From the NCBI GenBank assembly GCA_963751595.1, contig CAVVVC010000001.1, forward strand, positions 1,240,001 through 1,304,000: 64,000 bases of DNA, read 5' to 3'. The notes beneath the pieces are model-generated. The model ran no database searches. It had not been told where the DNA came from and worked only from the letters and a program-made list of their open reading frames with translations. Below are positions 7,585 through 16,207 of this stretch, piece after piece. Origin of the DNA: JAHEGP01 sp963751595 (GTDB lineage: Bacteria > Pseudomonadota > Gammaproteobacteria > Pseudomonadales > JAHEGP01). Both the position numbers and the translations under genes were made by a program. The stretch's first letter is position 1. Each line of letters opens with the position of its first letter.

Positions 7585-9012
7585 TCAGAGTACCGGCCCT
7601 ACAATCGCCAGGGCATTGTTCCACAGTCGCTTGGTCCATGGCCACTGTGCCACCTCTTCGGCAGTGACCTCCACGCAGTCTGCCAGATACGCCTGCTGGC
7701 GCAGCCGCATTTGCTGGGTCACGGCCTCATCACACAGCAGGATATTGTTCTCATAGTTGAGGTCGAAGCTACGGCGATCCATATTGGCCGAACCGATCAA
7801 CGTCACGCCCCCATCCACGGTCATGGTCTTGGCATGCAGTATCCCGGCCTGGTACTCGTAAACTTTTACACCAGCGTCAAGCAGATCCTCATAGTAGCTT
7901 TTGCTGGTCGCACCGACTGCAAAGTCATCATTGCGGGCGGGAAATACAATGGATGTATCGACACCGCGATTGGAGGCCGCGCAAATGGCTGCCTGGAGCG
8001 AACTCACCGGCACGTAGTAAGGGGTGGTAATAAAAAGCTCCCGCCGCGCACTGTAAATCAGTGTCTCGAAGGTTTCTGGAACAGCGGAGTAGCGTGCCGT
8101 AGGGCCGCTGGCGATAACCTGGGCCGGAAACCCGGGCTTCGGTGGCGAAAGGGGCTGACGCAGGGTTTCGCGGATGTCCTCATCGTTGTATGCCATCCAG
8201 TCGCTGGCAAATACGTGCTGGTTCTGGCGCACAACGGGACCTGTGAAGCGCATGACAGCATCAACCCAGGGTGCGTATTTTGCCTTGGTCAGGAACTCGG
8301 GATCAGCGCAGTTCTGGCTGCCGCAGTAGGTCACTAAATTATCTATGACGAGGATCTTGCGGTGGTTGCGTAAATCGATCCTGCCATTGAATATACGCAA
8401 TAGAGGATTGCCAACCTTCAGCACCCGGCACAACTGGATTCCCGCGGCCTGCATCTCTGGCCAGAGATCAGACTTTATCAAGAGCTTTGAGCCGATGTCA
8501 TCGACCATCGCGCGACAGGTGACGCCCCGGGCTACCGCGCGCTTGAGCGCCTCGGCCATCTTGCGGCCGCTGTTATCCGGCATCCAGATGTAGAACAACA
8601 AATGTACATGATCAGTGGCAGCGTCGATATCTTCAATCATCGTGTCGATAGCAACATTGGAATCGGCCATCAGCTGCGCCTGGTTGCCACCGACGGCATC
8701 ATAGCCACTGATTGACTTACCGACACGGAATAAAGCGCGCTGGTCGTCATCCAGCGCGGGGTTCACCCCACCGGCATCCCAACCAGGTATTTCCTCGACA
8801 CCGGGCATCGCGGCCATAATCTTCTTCATGCGATCAACGCGCTTGCGACCGATATTGGTCTCACCCAGAAGCAGATAAGCCAGTATGCCGATAACCGGCA
8901 GGGCCAGAATCACCACGATCCAGGCGACTCTCGAGGCCGGGTCCCGGTGCGGGCGCAGCAGTACCCGAATGATAAGAATGATCTGAACTAAAATATGCAA
9001 GTCGATAAGCAA
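7585..9012 (-). CDS. cls: Cardiolipin synthase
   Basis: 475 residues, full length for the ClsA-type family. Two N-terminal membrane segments (about residues 5-18 and 29-49) precede two phospholipase D-type catalytic motifs: HRKILVID (H217, K219, D224) and HAKTMTVD (H393, K395, D400), each followed by the usual GSxN strand. It joins two phosphatidylglycerol molecules to give cardiolipin and glycerol at the inner membrane. The start is a TTG at 9012 with GGGGAGAG seven bases upstream. It stands alone and is read toward the 2OG oxygenase gene. Confidence 0.95.
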   Translation of the reverse strand: MLIDLHILVQIILIIRVLLRPHRDPASRVAWIVVILALPVIGILAYLLLGETNIGRKRVDRMKKIMAAMPGVEEIPGWDAGGVNPALDDDQRALFRVGKSISGYDAVGGNQAQLMADSNVAIDTMIEDIDAATDHVHLLFYIWMPDNSGRKMAEALKRAVARGVTCRAMVDDIGSKLLIKSDLWPEMQAAGIQLCRVLKVGNPLLRIFNGRIDLRNHRKILVIDNLVTYCGSQNCADPEFLTKAKYAPWVDAVMRFTGPVVRQNQHVFASDWMAYNDEDIRETLRQPLSPPKPGFPAQVIASGPTARYSAVPETFETLIYSARRELFITTPYYVPVSSLQAAICAASNRGVDTSIVFPARNDDFAVGATSKSYYEDLLDAGVKVYEYQAGILHAKTMTVDGGVTLIGSANMDRRSFDLNYENNILLCDEAVTQQMRLRQQAYLADCVEVTAEEVAQWPWTKRLWNNALAIVGPVL

Positions 9013-9330
9013 TGTTCTCTCCCCGGGCCAGCACGACAGCTGATGACACTGAGCGCAGCTGCTCTCAGCACGACGACGTCGACATAGAGTGTCGACTCGA
9101 ATACAACTTCAATTTTTCAATTCTCGTGAACCAACCTCCCCTGATTCTCTGCTCCTGTCAAGTGCAGGATTGCCCTGGTGCCCGCCAGCATCAGCTTAAG
9201 GATTGCTTTTAGCCTGATTTGCCTGCGGCCGCCATTTTTTTACCCTTACCTGCAATCAAATCGCCGGCCCGGACGTCACACCCGTAAGCGGAACCCTTCC
9301 GTGCTCGAAACCACACATTGGAGAGAAGTT

Positions 9331-9603
9331 ATGAATCGCAAACAACTACTAACTGCCGCACTAGTGGGCGTGGGATCCCTGGCGGGCGCCGCCCAGGCCG
9401 TGCCCGATGCCCCCGAGCAATGGGAAAAGTGTGCCGGAATCGCTCTGGCAGGGAAAAACGACTGCGGCGCCCTCGATGGCTCCCACAACTGCGCCGGCCA
9501 GGCCAAAGCCGATAACATGGATACCGAATGGGTCTACGTGCCCGCGGGAACCTGTGAAAAAATAACCGGTGGCAAGGTTGCCGCCGTCAAACCGGCCAAG
9601 TAG
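9331..9603 (+). CDS. bufA1: Bufferin precursor BufA1 (DUF2282)
   Basis: 90-residue secreted peptide. An N-terminal signal peptide (MNRKQLLTAALVGVGSLAGA, cut near AQA-V) precedes a mature part with exactly four cysteines, C34, C45, C54 and C75, in the contexts KCAG, DCGA, NCAG and TCEK. The phrase AGKNDCG and the EWVYVPAGTCEKI ending are hallmarks of DUF2282/BufA1. Family members are ribosomal peptides whose cysteines are modified by the MNIO enzyme BufB and which bind copper or other metals in the periplasm. The start has GGAGAG 5 bases upstream. It lies two bases before a bufB remnant, so it was once an operon; the modification partner here is truncated. Confidence 0.9.
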   Translation: MNRKQLLTAALVGVGSLAGAAQAVPDAPEQWEKCAGIALAGKNDCGALDGSHNCAGQAKADNMDTEWVYVPAGTCEKITGGKVAAVKPAK

Positions 9604-9605
9604 CC

Positions 9606-10151
9606 ATGGAGACAGCCGTCTGCAACGGCGCGGGACTTGGCCTGCGGCCCCCGCACCTGCATGAGGTCTGCCGCCAGGAACCGGCGATACCCTGGTTCGA
9701 GGTGCATATCTGCAACTACCTCGGCGGCGGCTTGAATCGTGCCCTGCTACACAAGGTCGCGGAGCGCTACCCCCTGAGCTTTCATGGCGTCAATCTTAAC
9801 CTCGGCGGGGTAGATCCCCTGGACCGTGATTACCTGACCAGACTGGCGCAAGCCATCGAAGCATTCCAACCGGCACTGGTTTCGGAACATGCCTGCTTCA
9901 CCGCACATGGGTCGCACCATTTCCACGACCTGCTCCCGGTGCCCTACACCGAAGAAGCCGCGGCCCAGTTGCGCTACCGCTCAGGCGACGGCACGAGCAC
10001 GCTCTACGAAGTGGCCTACGACCCGGTAACTTTTGGCGCGATACCGTCGGTGGAGCGTGGTGAGCCACCCTCCGAGCTGATCGTCAAGGGCCTGCGGGTT
10101 TCGCTCTGGGTGGAGAAAGGCTTGTTGATGGTGTTGGTCGAAACCGCCTGA
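9606..10151 (+). pseudogene. bufB: Truncated MNIO enzyme BufB (DUF692)
   Basis: 181 residues. The first 120 or so match the N-terminal half of the multinuclear non-heme iron oxidase family: GLGLRPPH, WFEVHICNY, LSFHGVNLNLGG, LVSEHACF and HDLLPVPYTEEA. These include several of the histidine, aspartate and glutamate ligands of the iron cluster. After about residue 122 the sequence changes to an unrelated tail (RYRSGDG to WVEKGLLMVLVETA). Intact BufB proteins have about 280 residues, and the remaining barrel strands and metal ligands are missing. No DUF2063 (BufC) gene follows. The enzyme is most likely inactive. The tail may be the 3' end of another gene joined by deletion. Confidence 0.82.
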
Positions 10152-10355
10152 GGGCAGGTCCCGGCGCGCCTCTCGGCACCGCTGGTTCACCGGCGAAGAA
10201 CCCGTTGCGACCTGCCCCCTGAATCCCAGCCTGGTTCCTGGTCCCCTTGCAGCGCATCAACGGTCGACTTTGGCGTCCGCCGGGGTATGCTTGTTCCCCT
10301 GGCCGGCCGCAGATGGCTGGAAATCAGTGCGACAAGCGCCCCGGGAGGCTAATCC

Positions 10356-11735
10356 ATGGTTGCAAAGATCCAATGCATATCCCCTATCGACGGTTCCATT
10401 TACGCCGAGCGCACGCCGCTGACCCCGGCCGAGGCTGCCGACAGTGCGGCGTGTGCGCAGCGGGCGCAGCGAGACTGGTCCAGGCTGCCCCTGCAACAGC
10501 GCATCGACAAGGTACTTGCCGGCATTGAAATACTGGGCTCAATGAACGATGACATCGTCACCGAGCTGGCCTGGCAAATGGGCAGGCCGGTGCGCTACGG
10601 GGGCGAATTCGGAGGTGTCGAAGAACGCTCGGCCTATATGGCGAGTATCGCCGCTGAAGCCCTGGCACCAATCCTGGTCGAGAACAGTCCCGCCTTCGAC
10701 CGCCGCATCCTGCGTGAACCCCTGGGCGTGGTGCTGGTGGTCGCTCCCTGGAACTACCCGTTCATGACCGCCATCAACACCGTGGTTCCGGCGCTGATCG
10801 CCGGCAATGCGGTCATCCTCAAACACGCGTCACAAACCCTGCTGGTGGGTGAGCGCCTGGCGAGCGCGTTCCATGGGGCGGGCATCCCGCCGGAGGTATT
10901 CCAGTCAGTCGTTCTGGATCACCCGACAACGGCAAACCTGATCGCTTCCGGTTGCTTCGGGTTCGTCAATTTTACCGGCTCGGTTGCCGGTGGCCGCGCC
11001 ATGGAGCGCGCCGCGGCCGGCACCTTCACCGCCGTGGGAACAGAGCTCGGGGGCAAGGACCCGGCTTACGTGATGGAAGATGCCGATCTCGACGCGGCGG
11101 TTGCGAGTCTGGTGGATGGCGCCATGTACAACGCCGGCCAGTGCTGCTGCGGCATCGAACGGATTTACGTTTGCGAGGCGCTTTACGATGAGTTTGTCGC
11201 CCGAGCCGTCGATATCATCAGGGGCTACCGGCTGGGCAATCCCCTGGACCACGCTACCACCCTGGGCCCCATGGCCAGCCTGCGCTTCGCCAATGCCGTG
11301 CGCGCACAGGTGGCAGAAGCTGTGGCGGCAGGGGCTTCGACCTTGATCGATCCGGCCTGGTTTCCCAACGACGGTGGGACCTACCTCATGCCCCAGCTCC
11401 TGGTCGATGTCGACCACAGCATGCGGGTCATGCGCGAGGAGTCCTTTGGGCCGGTGGTGGGTGTGATGAAGGTAAGCAATGACGCCGAGGCCGTGGCGCT
11501 GATGAACGACAGTGAATTCGGGCTGACGGCATCGCTATGGACCGGCAACCGCGAACGCGCCCACAGCATTGCCGACCAGTTGCAGACCGGCACGGTTTTT
11601 ACGAATCGCTGTGATTACCTGGATCCGGCCCTGTGCTGGACCGGCTGCAAGGATACCGGCCGCGGCGGCAGTCTGTCGGTGATCGGATACCACAACCTGA
11701 CAAGACCAAAATCGCTGCATTTCAAAGGCGGGTAG
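10356..11735 (+). CDS. NAD(P)-dependent aldehyde dehydrogenase
   Basis: 459 residues, a full-length ALDH-fold enzyme. It has the cofactor motifs APWNYPF (about residue 130) and FTGSVAGG (about 206), the general base E230 in TELGGKDP, and catalytic C264 in NAGQCCCG. It oxidises an aldehyde to an acid; the exact substrate cannot be read from the sequence. The start has GGGAGG about 6 bases upstream. A strong stem-loop terminator follows directly, so it is a single-gene unit. The TRAP transporter downstream could supply a related substrate, but the terminator between them makes co-transcription unlikely. Confidence 0.93.
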   Translation: MVAKIQCISPIDGSIYAERTPLTPAEAADSAACAQRAQRDWSRLPLQQRIDKVLAGIEILGSMNDDIVTELAWQMGRPVRYGGEFGGVEERSAYMASIAAEALAPILVENSPAFDRRILREPLGVVLVVAPWNYPFMTAINTVVPALIAGNAVILKHASQTLLVGERLASAFHGAGIPPEVFQSVVLDHPTTANLIASGCFGFVNFTGSVAGGRAMERAAAGTFTAVGTELGGKDPAYVMEDADLDAAVASLVDGAMYNAGQCCCGIERIYVCEALYDEFVARAVDIIRGYRLGNPLDHATTLGPMASLRFANAVRAQVAEAVAAGASTLIDPAWFPNDGGTYLMPQLLVDVDHSMRVMREESFGPVVGVMKVSNDAEAVALMNDSEFGLTASLWTGNRERAHSIADQLQTGTVFTNRCDYLDPALCWTGCKDTGRGGSLSVIGYHNLTRPKSLHFKGG

Positions 11736-11746
11736 ATATTGCGTTC

Positions 11747-11773
11747 CCGGGTGGCAATGCCACCCGGTTTTTT
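11747..11773 (+). terminator. Rho-independent terminator after aldehyde dehydrogenase
   Basis: Perfect stem CCGGGTGGC/GCCACCCGG with a 3-base loop, followed by six T residues. Confidence 0.9.
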
Positions 11774-12162
11774 GCCCCGGGGGCCAGTGCGAACCTGCAC
11801 CGCGATGGGGATCGACCCGTGATCTGCGCCCTGGCCCAACGCAGCCCTGCAAGCGATAGCCGAGTCGTTCCACTCTAAAAACGGCGGCCCAGTGCGCCCT
11901 TGAGCGGGCAAATCGGGTCGGATAGTGTTGGACATCCGTGTTGGTGACTTTTATGCTCGGTTTGTCTTCAATGGCAAACAGGATCCGGCGCAGGGCGTAC
12001 CCACCCCACTAATTCCGAAAAAAGCGGGGGCAGCGCCGGGCAGAAACAATAAAAAAACTAACGGGCAGCTCTTCGAGTCCGATTCGCGATGTCGAAGACC
12101 GGCAGCGGACTCAAGGCCGCCGCAGGTGTCACCAGCACAGTGGAACAGTCAGGGAGGTCAGC
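11774..12162. other. Upstream region of the TRAP operon
   Basis: No gene seen. Includes an A-rich stretch near 12046-12060. Promoter and operator of the TRAP genes are expected here, but no clear boxes stand out. Confidence 0.4.
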
Positions 12163-12669
12163 GTGTCCCGGTTCATGCGTCGCTACGTCAACATTGTCGA
12201 TGCGGTGAACTACCGCATCGGGCGAGTAGTTATGTATGGCATCTTCGCAATCATTGGCATTCTGCTGTGGTCCTCCATCTCCAAGACCCTGTTCGTGCCC
12301 TCCCTCTGGACCCTGGAGATGGCGCAGTTCGCGATGGTCGCCTATTACATTCTCGGCGGCCCCTACGCGTTGCAAATGGGCTCCAATGTGCGAATGGACC
12401 TGCTCTACGGCTCGTGGTCGGATCACAGGAAGGCCTGGTTTGATGCCTTCACCGTCCTGTTCCTGATCTTCTACCTTGGGGTGCTGCTTTACGGTGCAAT
12501 CGACAGTACCCGCTATGCATTCGAATATGGCGAGCGCAGTTACTCCGCCTGGCGCCCCTATATGTGGCCAATAAAATTGATTACCTGCATTGGCTTTTTG
12601 CTGATGCTGCTACAGGCGATCTCGGAATTGTTCAAGGACATCGCGAAAATCAGGGGGATAGCACTGTAA
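12163..12669 (+). CDS. dctQ: TRAP transporter small membrane subunit
   Basis: 168 residues with four predicted membrane helices (about 22-38, 55-75, 98-118, 138-158), the pattern of DctQ-type subunits. The small subunit forms the membrane complex with DctM and works with the periplasmic binding protein to import carboxylates or related solutes by sodium symport. The start is GTG at 12163 with GGGAGG 7 bases upstream. The stop codon overlaps the dctM start (TAATG), so the two are translationally coupled. Confidence 0.9.
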   Translation: MSRFMRRYVNIVDAVNYRIGRVVMYGIFAIIGILLWSSISKTLFVPSLWTLEMAQFAMVAYYILGGPYALQMGSNVRMDLLYGSWSDHRKAWFDAFTVLFLIFYLGVLLYGAIDSTRYAFEYGERSYSAWRPYMWPIKLITCIGFLLMLLQAISELFKDIAKIRGIAL

Positions 12670-13991
12670 TGTCCTATGAAATGATCGCCCTGCTGATGTT
12701 CTCCTCGATGATGCTGATGCTGATGACCGGGCAGCGCGTGTTCGGCGCGATCGGCGCGGTGGCCGCGGTGGCAGCGCTGTCCCTTTGGGGCACCGGCGGC
12801 TCTGACCTGCCCTTTTCAGCAGCGATGAAACTGATGAAATGGTATCCCCTTCTCACTCTGCCCATGTTTATATTCATGGGCTACGTCCTCTCCGAGTCGA
12901 GGATTGCCGACGACCTGTACCAAATGTTCCATGTGTGGATGGGATCGATCAATGGCGGCCTGGCAATCGGCACCATCGGCCTGATGGTGCTGGTGTCGGC
13001 CATGAACGGGCTCTCGGTGGCGGGCATGGCCATCGGTGCGACGATCGCACTACCGGAATTGCTTCGGCGCGGTTACGACAAACGTATGGTCACCGGCGTC
13101 GTCCAGGCGGGATCTTCCCTCGGCATTCTGGTGCCCCCCTCCGTGGTCCTGGTGCTCTATGCCATGATCGCCCGCCAGCCGGTGGGCCAGCTCTGGCTCG
13201 CCGGGGTGATCCCGGGGCTGATCATGGCCGCGATGTTCGTTCTCTACATCGGCATTCGCTGCGCGCTGCAGCCCAGCCTGGGGCCGGCATTGAAAGCCGA
13301 GGAGCGCGAGGTACCGCTGGGGGAAAAGCTGCGCCTGCTGCGGGCCGGCCTTTTACCCATCGCCATTTTTGCCGCGATGATGGTGCCGTTTGTCAACGGC
13401 TGGACCAGCCTGGTCGAGAGTTCCGCCATCGGCGCACTGACCGCGTTTATGGCGGCTGTGCTCAAGGGGCGCATGAACAAACAGGTATTCGAGGTCTCCG
13501 TCCGCCAGACCCTGGCGATCTCGTGCATGTTTATGTGGATCATCCTCGCGGCGATGGGGTTCGGGGCCGTATTCGATGGACTTGGCGCGGTCAAAGCCAT
13601 CGACAACCTGTTTACTGACCAGTTGGGGCTGAGCCCGTGGACGATTCTGATCCTGATGCAACTGTCGTTTCTGGTGATGGGTACCTTCCTCGACGATACC
13701 GCAATGCTGGTCATCGTCGCACCCCTCTACGTGCCACTGGTAAGGGCGCTGGAGTTCGACCTGGTCTGGTACGGCGTGCTGTATACCATCACTACCCAGA
13801 TTGCCTACATGACACCGCCGTTTGGTTACAACCTGTTTCTGATGCGAGCGATGGCGCCGCCCGAGATCAGCCTGAGGGACATCTATGTGTCGATTATTCC
13901 TTTTGTATTCGTCATGGTGCTGGCACTGGCGCTGGTGATGCAGTTTCCGCAACTGGCCCTATGGCTGCCCGAAACTGTTTACAACAAGTAA
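12669..13991 (+). CDS. dctM: TRAP transporter large permease subunit
   Basis: 440 residues, very hydrophobic, with about 12 membrane segments typical of DctM. The start ATG at 12669 overlaps the dctQ stop codon, so longer upstream starts are not needed. Recognisable features are the early MTGQRVFGAIG segment, the repeated GxxxPPS turn (LGILVPPSVVLVLYAM) and the matching PPFGYNLFLM near the end, which form the two substrate/sodium re-entrant hairpins. It catalyses solute import with DctQ and the binding protein encoded next. Confidence 0.95.
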   Translation: MSYEMIALLMFSSMMLMLMTGQRVFGAIGAVAAVAALSLWGTGGSDLPFSAAMKLMKWYPLLTLPMFIFMGYVLSESRIADDLYQMFHVWMGSINGGLAIGTIGLMVLVSAMNGLSVAGMAIGATIALPELLRRGYDKRMVTGVVQAGSSLGILVPPSVVLVLYAMIARQPVGQLWLAGVIPGLIMAAMFVLYIGIRCALQPSLGPALKAEEREVPLGEKLRLLRAGLLPIAIFAAMMVPFVNGWTSLVESSAIGALTAFMAAVLKGRMNKQVFEVSVRQTLAISCMFMWIILAAMGFGAVFDGLGAVKAIDNLFTDQLGLSPWTILILMQLSFLVMGTFLDDTAMLVIVAPLYVPLVRALEFDLVWYGVLYTITTQIAYMTPPFGYNLFLMRAMAPPEISLRDIYVSIIPFVFVMVLALALVMQFPQLALWLPETVYNK

Positions 13992-14071
13992 CAAAACCCC
14001 CTTCGTTTGGGGATAAACCGCGGGGAACCAGCTGTATCGGCTTCCCGCCATCAAAATGGACGGAGCTTAGT

Positions 14072-15115
14072 ATGACCAATAGACGGAAATTCCTGACCAA
14101 TGCGGGGCTTGGCATCACCGGAGCGGCTCTTGGGGCACCCGCGGTGCACGCCGCCAGCAAGTCGACGATCAAGTGGCGCATGCAAACCTACGCCGGGGGA
14201 GCGCTGGCGGAGCATGTCGTCAAGCCGGCCATCGACTCCTTCAACAAGGTGGCGGGTTCGGACATGCAGATCGAGTTATTCTATGCAGACCAACTGGTAC
14301 CCACCGGCGAGCTGTTCAGGGCCATGCAAAAAGGCACCATCGACGCGGTGCAATCTGACGACGATTCGATGGCGTCGCCCACCGAGGTCACCGTGTTTGG
14401 TGGCTATTTCCCCTTTGCCAGCCGCTACTCCCTGGATGTCCCGGTGTTATTCAACCAGTACGGGCTGGCGGAAATCTGGGACGCCGAGTACTCCAAGCTG
14501 GGAGTTAAGCATCTATCAGCCGGAGCCTGGGACCCCTGTCATTTCGCCACCAAAGACCCTATCAATAGTCTGGCAGACCTGAAAGGCAAGCGGGTCTTTA
14601 CCTTCCCCACCGCTGGCCGCTTCCTCAAGCAGTTCGGTGTCGTCCCGGTAACCCTGCCCTGGGAAGATATCGAGGTGGCGATACAAACCGGCGAGCTCGA
14701 CGGCGTTGCCTGGTCGGGCATCACCGAGGACTACACCGTGGGTTGGGCCGATGTCACCAACTACTTTCTCACCAATAATATTTCCGGCGCCTGGGCCGGC
14801 TCATTCTTCGCCAACATGGACCAGTACAACAAGCTCCCGGAGCGACTGAAAGAACTGCTAAAACTCACCATGGACAGCTCCCACTACTATCGCCAATGGT
14901 GGTACTGGGGTGGCGAAGCCTCGTTGCGTGTGCACGGTACCAAGATGAAGCTCACCACCATCCCCGACGCCGAGTGGGCGCAGGTTGAATCCGCCGCGAT
15001 CAAATTCTGGGACGATATCGCGTCCGAGTCAGCGACCAAGAAAAAAGTGGTGGATATCTTCAAGCAATACAATGCCGACATGCAAAAAGCGGGTCGTCCC
15101 TATCGCTACAGCTAG
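14072..15115 (+). CDS. dctP: TRAP transporter solute-binding protein
   Basis: 347 residues. The N-terminus carries a twin-arginine signal (TNRRKFLTNAGLG, cleavage near VHAAS), so it is folded before export to the periplasm. The rest is a DctP-type binding protein: LVPTGELFRAMQKGTIDA, LKGKRVFTFPTAGRFLKQFGV, and TGELDGVAWSG around the arginine and ligand cleft. The start has GGAG about 9 bases upstream. It closes the Q-M-P operon; binding protein last is a common order. The many aromatic residues in the pocket (QWWYWGG) fit the subgroup that binds 2-oxo or aromatic acids, but the ligand is not known. Confidence 0.93.
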   Translation: MTNRRKFLTNAGLGITGAALGAPAVHAASKSTIKWRMQTYAGGALAEHVVKPAIDSFNKVAGSDMQIELFYADQLVPTGELFRAMQKGTIDAVQSDDDSMASPTEVTVFGGYFPFASRYSLDVPVLFNQYGLAEIWDAEYSKLGVKHLSAGAWDPCHFATKDPINSLADLKGKRVFTFPTAGRFLKQFGVVPVTLPWEDIEVAIQTGELDGVAWSGITEDYTVGWADVTNYFLTNNISGAWAGSFFANMDQYNKLPERLKELLKLTMDSSHYYRQWWYWGGEASLRVHGTKMKLTTIPDAEWAQVESAAIKFWDDIASESATKKKVVDIFKQYNADMQKAGRPYRYS

Positions 15116-15458
15116 GCTGGGCTAGCCTGAAGCGTGGACGCGGCGCGGACACCGAGGGCTTTTTGGGCTTCCTGGTGGGTGCTGATGCGTCCATTGTGAC
15201 TGCCTGAACGTATTATGGTCGCTGAGGCGTGACAGGGAAAAAGAGCTAATCCCAAGCCCCGGCGAGAAAAAGCGGGGTTCGATTGCATCAATGGCCCCGC
15301 CCGCGTCGAAAAAAGCCAGCAGCAGGGAACTGTTGCTGCACAGAGGAATCTTAGTACAGGGAACCGATTCTGCTTGAAAGCGAACAGGTGCGCCCATACT
15401 ATTAGGCAGAGGTTCGGCCCCCAATGACCGAACGAATGGTAACTGACGGAGGAACACA
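15116..15458. other. Gene-free region before Bax-inhibitor gene
   Basis: Nothing convincing on either strand. Open frames on the minus strand lack ribosome sites and resemble nothing I know. Confidence 0.4.
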
Positions 15459-16127
15459 ATGCAGGACAAACGCTTGATGACCAACAGCATCGCCGCCGAG
15501 AGGCCCGCTGTTGAGATCAACAATGTTCTAAAAAACACCTACATGCTGTTGGGTCTTACCCTGGCATTCAGCGCGTTAACCGCTGGCGCCGCGATGGCGG
15601 TGGGCATAGGACGGGGGGCATCCCTGGTGTGTATGCTGGCGGCGTTCGGTGCCATGTTCATGGTGCACCGTAATGCGGACAGCGCCAAGGGGCTGGTCTG
15701 GGTCTTTGCGTTCACCGGCCTGCTCGGCGCCTCGCTGGGGCCAATGCTCAGCTATTACCTGTCGATGACAAACGGGCCGCAGTTGGTAATGCAGGCGCTG
15801 GGCGGCACCGCTATCATCTTCTTCACGCTGTCGGGCTACGCCCTGGTGTCACGTAAGGACTTCTCCTTCATGGGCGGGTTTTTGCTGGTGGGGCTGGTGG
15901 TTGCGGTACTGGCAAGCATCGCCAATATTTTTCTGGCAATGCCCGGGCTCTACCTCGCGACCTCAGCGGCGATCATCCTGATCATGTCCGGGCTGATCCT
16001 GTTCGACACCAGCAACATTATCCACGGGGGCGAAACCAACTACATTCGCGCCACAGTGGGTCTGTATCTCAGCGTGTACAACATCTTTGTCAACCTGCTC
16101 GCCCTGCTGGGAATTATGGACGAGTAG
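15459..16127 (+). CDS. Bax inhibitor-1 family membrane protein
   Basis: 222 residues with seven predicted membrane helices, matching the BI-1/YccA/YbhL (TMBIM) family. Family signs are LKNTYMLLGLTLAFSALTAG near the start, the glycine-rich central helices, and the pair of acidic residues in LFDTSNIIHGGETNYI late in the protein. Bacterial members are pH-sensitive calcium leak channels or regulators of FtsH-type membrane proteolysis; which applies here is unknown. The start has GGAGG 7 bases upstream. A strong terminator follows, so it is a single-gene unit. Confidence 0.92.
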   Translation: MQDKRLMTNSIAAERPAVEINNVLKNTYMLLGLTLAFSALTAGAAMAVGIGRGASLVCMLAAFGAMFMVHRNADSAKGLVWVFAFTGLLGASLGPMLSYYLSMTNGPQLVMQALGGTAIIFFTLSGYALVSRKDFSFMGGFLLVGLVVAVLASIANIFLAMPGLYLATSAAIILIMSGLILFDTSNIIHGGETNYIRATVGLYLSVYNIFVNLLALLGIMDE

Positions 16128-16148
16128 CGCGCTGGCTTGGCTAACCCA

Positions 16149-16175
16149 ATCCCCGCCTGGAGCGGGGATTTTTTT
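16149..16175 (+). terminator. Rho-independent terminator after BI-1 gene
   Basis: Stem ATCCCCGC/GCGGGGAT with loop CTGGA, followed by a run of seven T residues counting the one closing the stem. Confidence 0.92.
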
Positions 16176-16207
16176 GTCTGCGGCCAGGCATTGCACAGCT
16201 CGTAAAG

